A stretch of DNA of 7,661 nt from an uncultured Megasphaera sp. (GTDB lineage: Bacteria > Bacillota > Negativicutes > Veillonellales > Megasphaeraceae): the NCBI RefSeq assembly GCF_958350005.1, contig NZ_CATWFF010000099.1, positions 1 to 7,661 of the forward strand, given 5' to 3'. Under the pieces are notes generated by a model, which worked only from the letters and a program-made list of their open reading frames with translations, was not told the DNA's origin and did no database searches. The position numbers and the translations under genes are program-made. Numbering within the stretch: the first letter of the stretch is position 1; the number at the start of each line of letters is the position of its first letter. This document shows positions 6,775-7,661 of this stretch, one piece after another.

Positions 6775-7533
6775 TCATCTCCTCTGAGCCGCAGCATATA
6801 CGGCACGGGCCAGCTGCCGGTACTGCCCGGCCATGGGACTGTCCGGAAAGGCTTCGATAACCGTTTTTCCCAGTTCTTCTGCCTTCATGACCGTATCGCT
6901 CCGATCGAGAGCACCGATGACAGCTGTATGAAAATCGCCGGCCAGTTCCTGTACTTTTTCTTCTTCCCGCGGCACATGACGGCGGTTTAAAATAAATCCG
7001 CCCAGCCGGGCATAGCCCCGGTCCCGGAATGATTCGACAGCCATGGCAATATTGGCTGCTGCGTGAATGGCCATGTTTTCTCCCGACGTCAGGACAAAGA
7101 CGGCATCGGCATAGCCTTTGTGCATGGGCATGGCAAAGCCGCCGCATACGACGTCGCCGAGAACATCGTAAAACACGATATCCGGCTGGTACAGGCCGTA
7201 TGCACCAGCCGCCTCCAGCGTCTCCAGTGCTGCGACAATACCCCGGCCGGCACAGCCCCGACCGGGAAGAGGGCCGCCGGCTTCTACGCAGACGACGCCG
7301 CCATAGCCGGGACGGACAATATCTTCCAGAGACAGGGACTGCCCTTTCCGGCGCATGACGTCGAGAACTGCCGGCAAGTCGGCACGACCGCGAAGAGCCG
7401 CCGTCGAATCAGCCTTGGGATCACAGCCGATCTGCATGACCCGAAGTCCCGTATCGGCCAGAGCGGCAGCCATATTGGAGACCGTCGTCGACTTGCCGAC
7501 GCCTCCTTTTCCGTATACGGCTATTTTTATCAT
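6775..7533 (-). CDS. NifH-like nitrogenase iron-protein family reductase
   Basis: A 252-residue NifH/BchL/CfbC-family ATPase. ATG 7533 is chosen, with GGGAGGT at 7541-7547 lying 7 nt upstream. Dimers of this family bridge one [4Fe-4S] cluster and pass electrons to a component 1 partner with ATP hydrolysis. The P-loop GKGGVGKSTT (8-17) is intact, as is CDPKADST (37-44). The cluster cysteines are Cys94 in GGPLPGRGCAGRG and Cys130 in DVLGDVVCGGFAMP. Arg97 matches the arginine that is ADP-ribosylated in some true NifH proteins. The protein is shorter than nitrogen-fixing NifH (about 270-295), lacking C-terminal residues, as in other nitrogenase-like reductases. It is the first complete gene of the operon, and both component 1-like genes follow directly. 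CfbC or BchL roles are unlikely without their pathway genes. The natural partner is the pair encoded downstream. Confidence 0.92.
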   Translation of the reverse strand: MIKIAVYGKGGVGKSTTVSNMAAALADTGLRVMQIGCDPKADSTAALRGRADLPAVLDVMRRKGQSLSLEDIVRPGYGGVVCVEAGGPLPGRGCAGRGIVAALETLEAAGAYGLYQPDIVFYDVLGDVVCGGFAMPMHKGYADAVFVLTSGENMAIHAAANIAMAVESFRDRGYARLGGFILNRRHVPREEEKVQELAGDFHTAVIGALDRSDTVMKAEELGKTVIEAFPDSPMAGQYRQLARAVYAAAQRR

Positions 7534-7553
7534 GACCTGCACCTCCCTGCAGC

Positions 7554-7661
7554 TTAACAAATACGAGGCAACAATTCGCCTCCTGGCGGCGGAAGCAGCG
7601 TTTCTGCGCCTATTTCCGTACGCATGACGACCTGTCCCGGCCGGTCTTCCGTCACTTCGCC
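7554..7661 (-). CDS. 3' end of an unidentified upstream gene
   Basis: A minus-strand frame enters from the right edge and runs 35 codons to TAA at 7554-7556. The tail reads GEVTEDRPGQVVMRTEIG and ends in LLPRIC. The stop is 20 nt before the NifH-like ATG and just ahead of its ribosome binding site, and codon usage looks like that of the neighbours. Both points favour a real operon gene. A second open frame also crosses the edge, but it only extends the NifH-like gene upstream past a good start. The fragment is too short to assign to a family. It is not recognisably HydE or HydG. Confidence 0.5.
   Translation of the reverse strand, partial: GEVTEDRPGQVVMRTEIGAETLLPPPGGELLPRIC

Noticed and set aside
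4198..7533. A true nitrogen-fixation cluster
   Set aside because: The FeMo-cofactor cysteine and histidine cannot be found, the component 1-like proteins are diverged, and no nifE, nifN or nifB genes accompany them.
4198..7533. Dark protochlorophyllide reductase or coenzyme F430 (CfbCD) enzymes
   Set aside because: No tetrapyrrole genes are nearby and the organism looks like a heterotrophic anaerobe. CfbD is a single component 1 protein, whereas two different ones are encoded here.

Overview
The window reads as chromosomal DNA of an anaerobic Firmicutes-type bacterium. Most genes have a strong purine-rich ribosome binding site (GGGAGG, AGGAGG or close variants), genes are tightly packed, GC is moderately high, and there is an [FeFe]-hydrogenase maturation GTPase (HydF). 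A Negativicute such as a Megasphaera relative would fit, but that placement is an inference from style and gene content, not from a marker gene.

Left third (1-1597): a BmrR-like MerR-family regulator on the minus strand, cut by the left edge, is divergent from a two-gene operon on the plus strand. The operon encodes a pair of small multidrug resistance (SMR) proteins resembling MdtJ and MdtI, overlapping by 11 bp. The 92-bp gap between them holds two opposed, overlapping promoters. The plus-strand promoter has the 19-bp spacer typical of MerR-controlled promoters, and two inverted repeats lie across it. This looks like a self-contained, inducible export module. A hairpin at 1631-1670 closes it and also ends the convergent operon to the right.

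Right two thirds (1671-7661): one tight minus-strand operon, read right to left. It starts with the last 35 codons of an unidentified gene, followed by a NifH-like iron-protein reductase, two different nitrogenase component 1-like (NifD/NifK fold) proteins, hydF, and an aspartase-family lyase. Start-stop distances are 20 nt, 4 nt, a 10-nt overlap, 2 nt and 11 nt, so co-transcription and translational coupling are very likely. The promoter must lie beyond the right edge.

The reductase keeps every hallmark of an electron-delivering NifH: a P-loop, two cluster cysteines, and the Gly-Cys-Ala-Gly-Arg-Gly site. The two component 1-like proteins carry a reduced, split set of P-cluster-type cysteines, and no FeMo-cofactor cysteine can be aligned in the one where that was tried. 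The set is therefore a two-component nitrogenase-like reductase of unknown substrate, not a nitrogen-fixing enzyme. Its fusion into one operon with hydF and the aspartase is the outstanding feature of the window. HydF with aspartase is a recognised [FeFe]-hydrogenase maturation pairing, so the nitrogenase-like enzyme may act in, or feed, H-cluster assembly, or may need a HydF-type GTPase itself. No hydE, hydG or hydrogenase structural gene is visible here.
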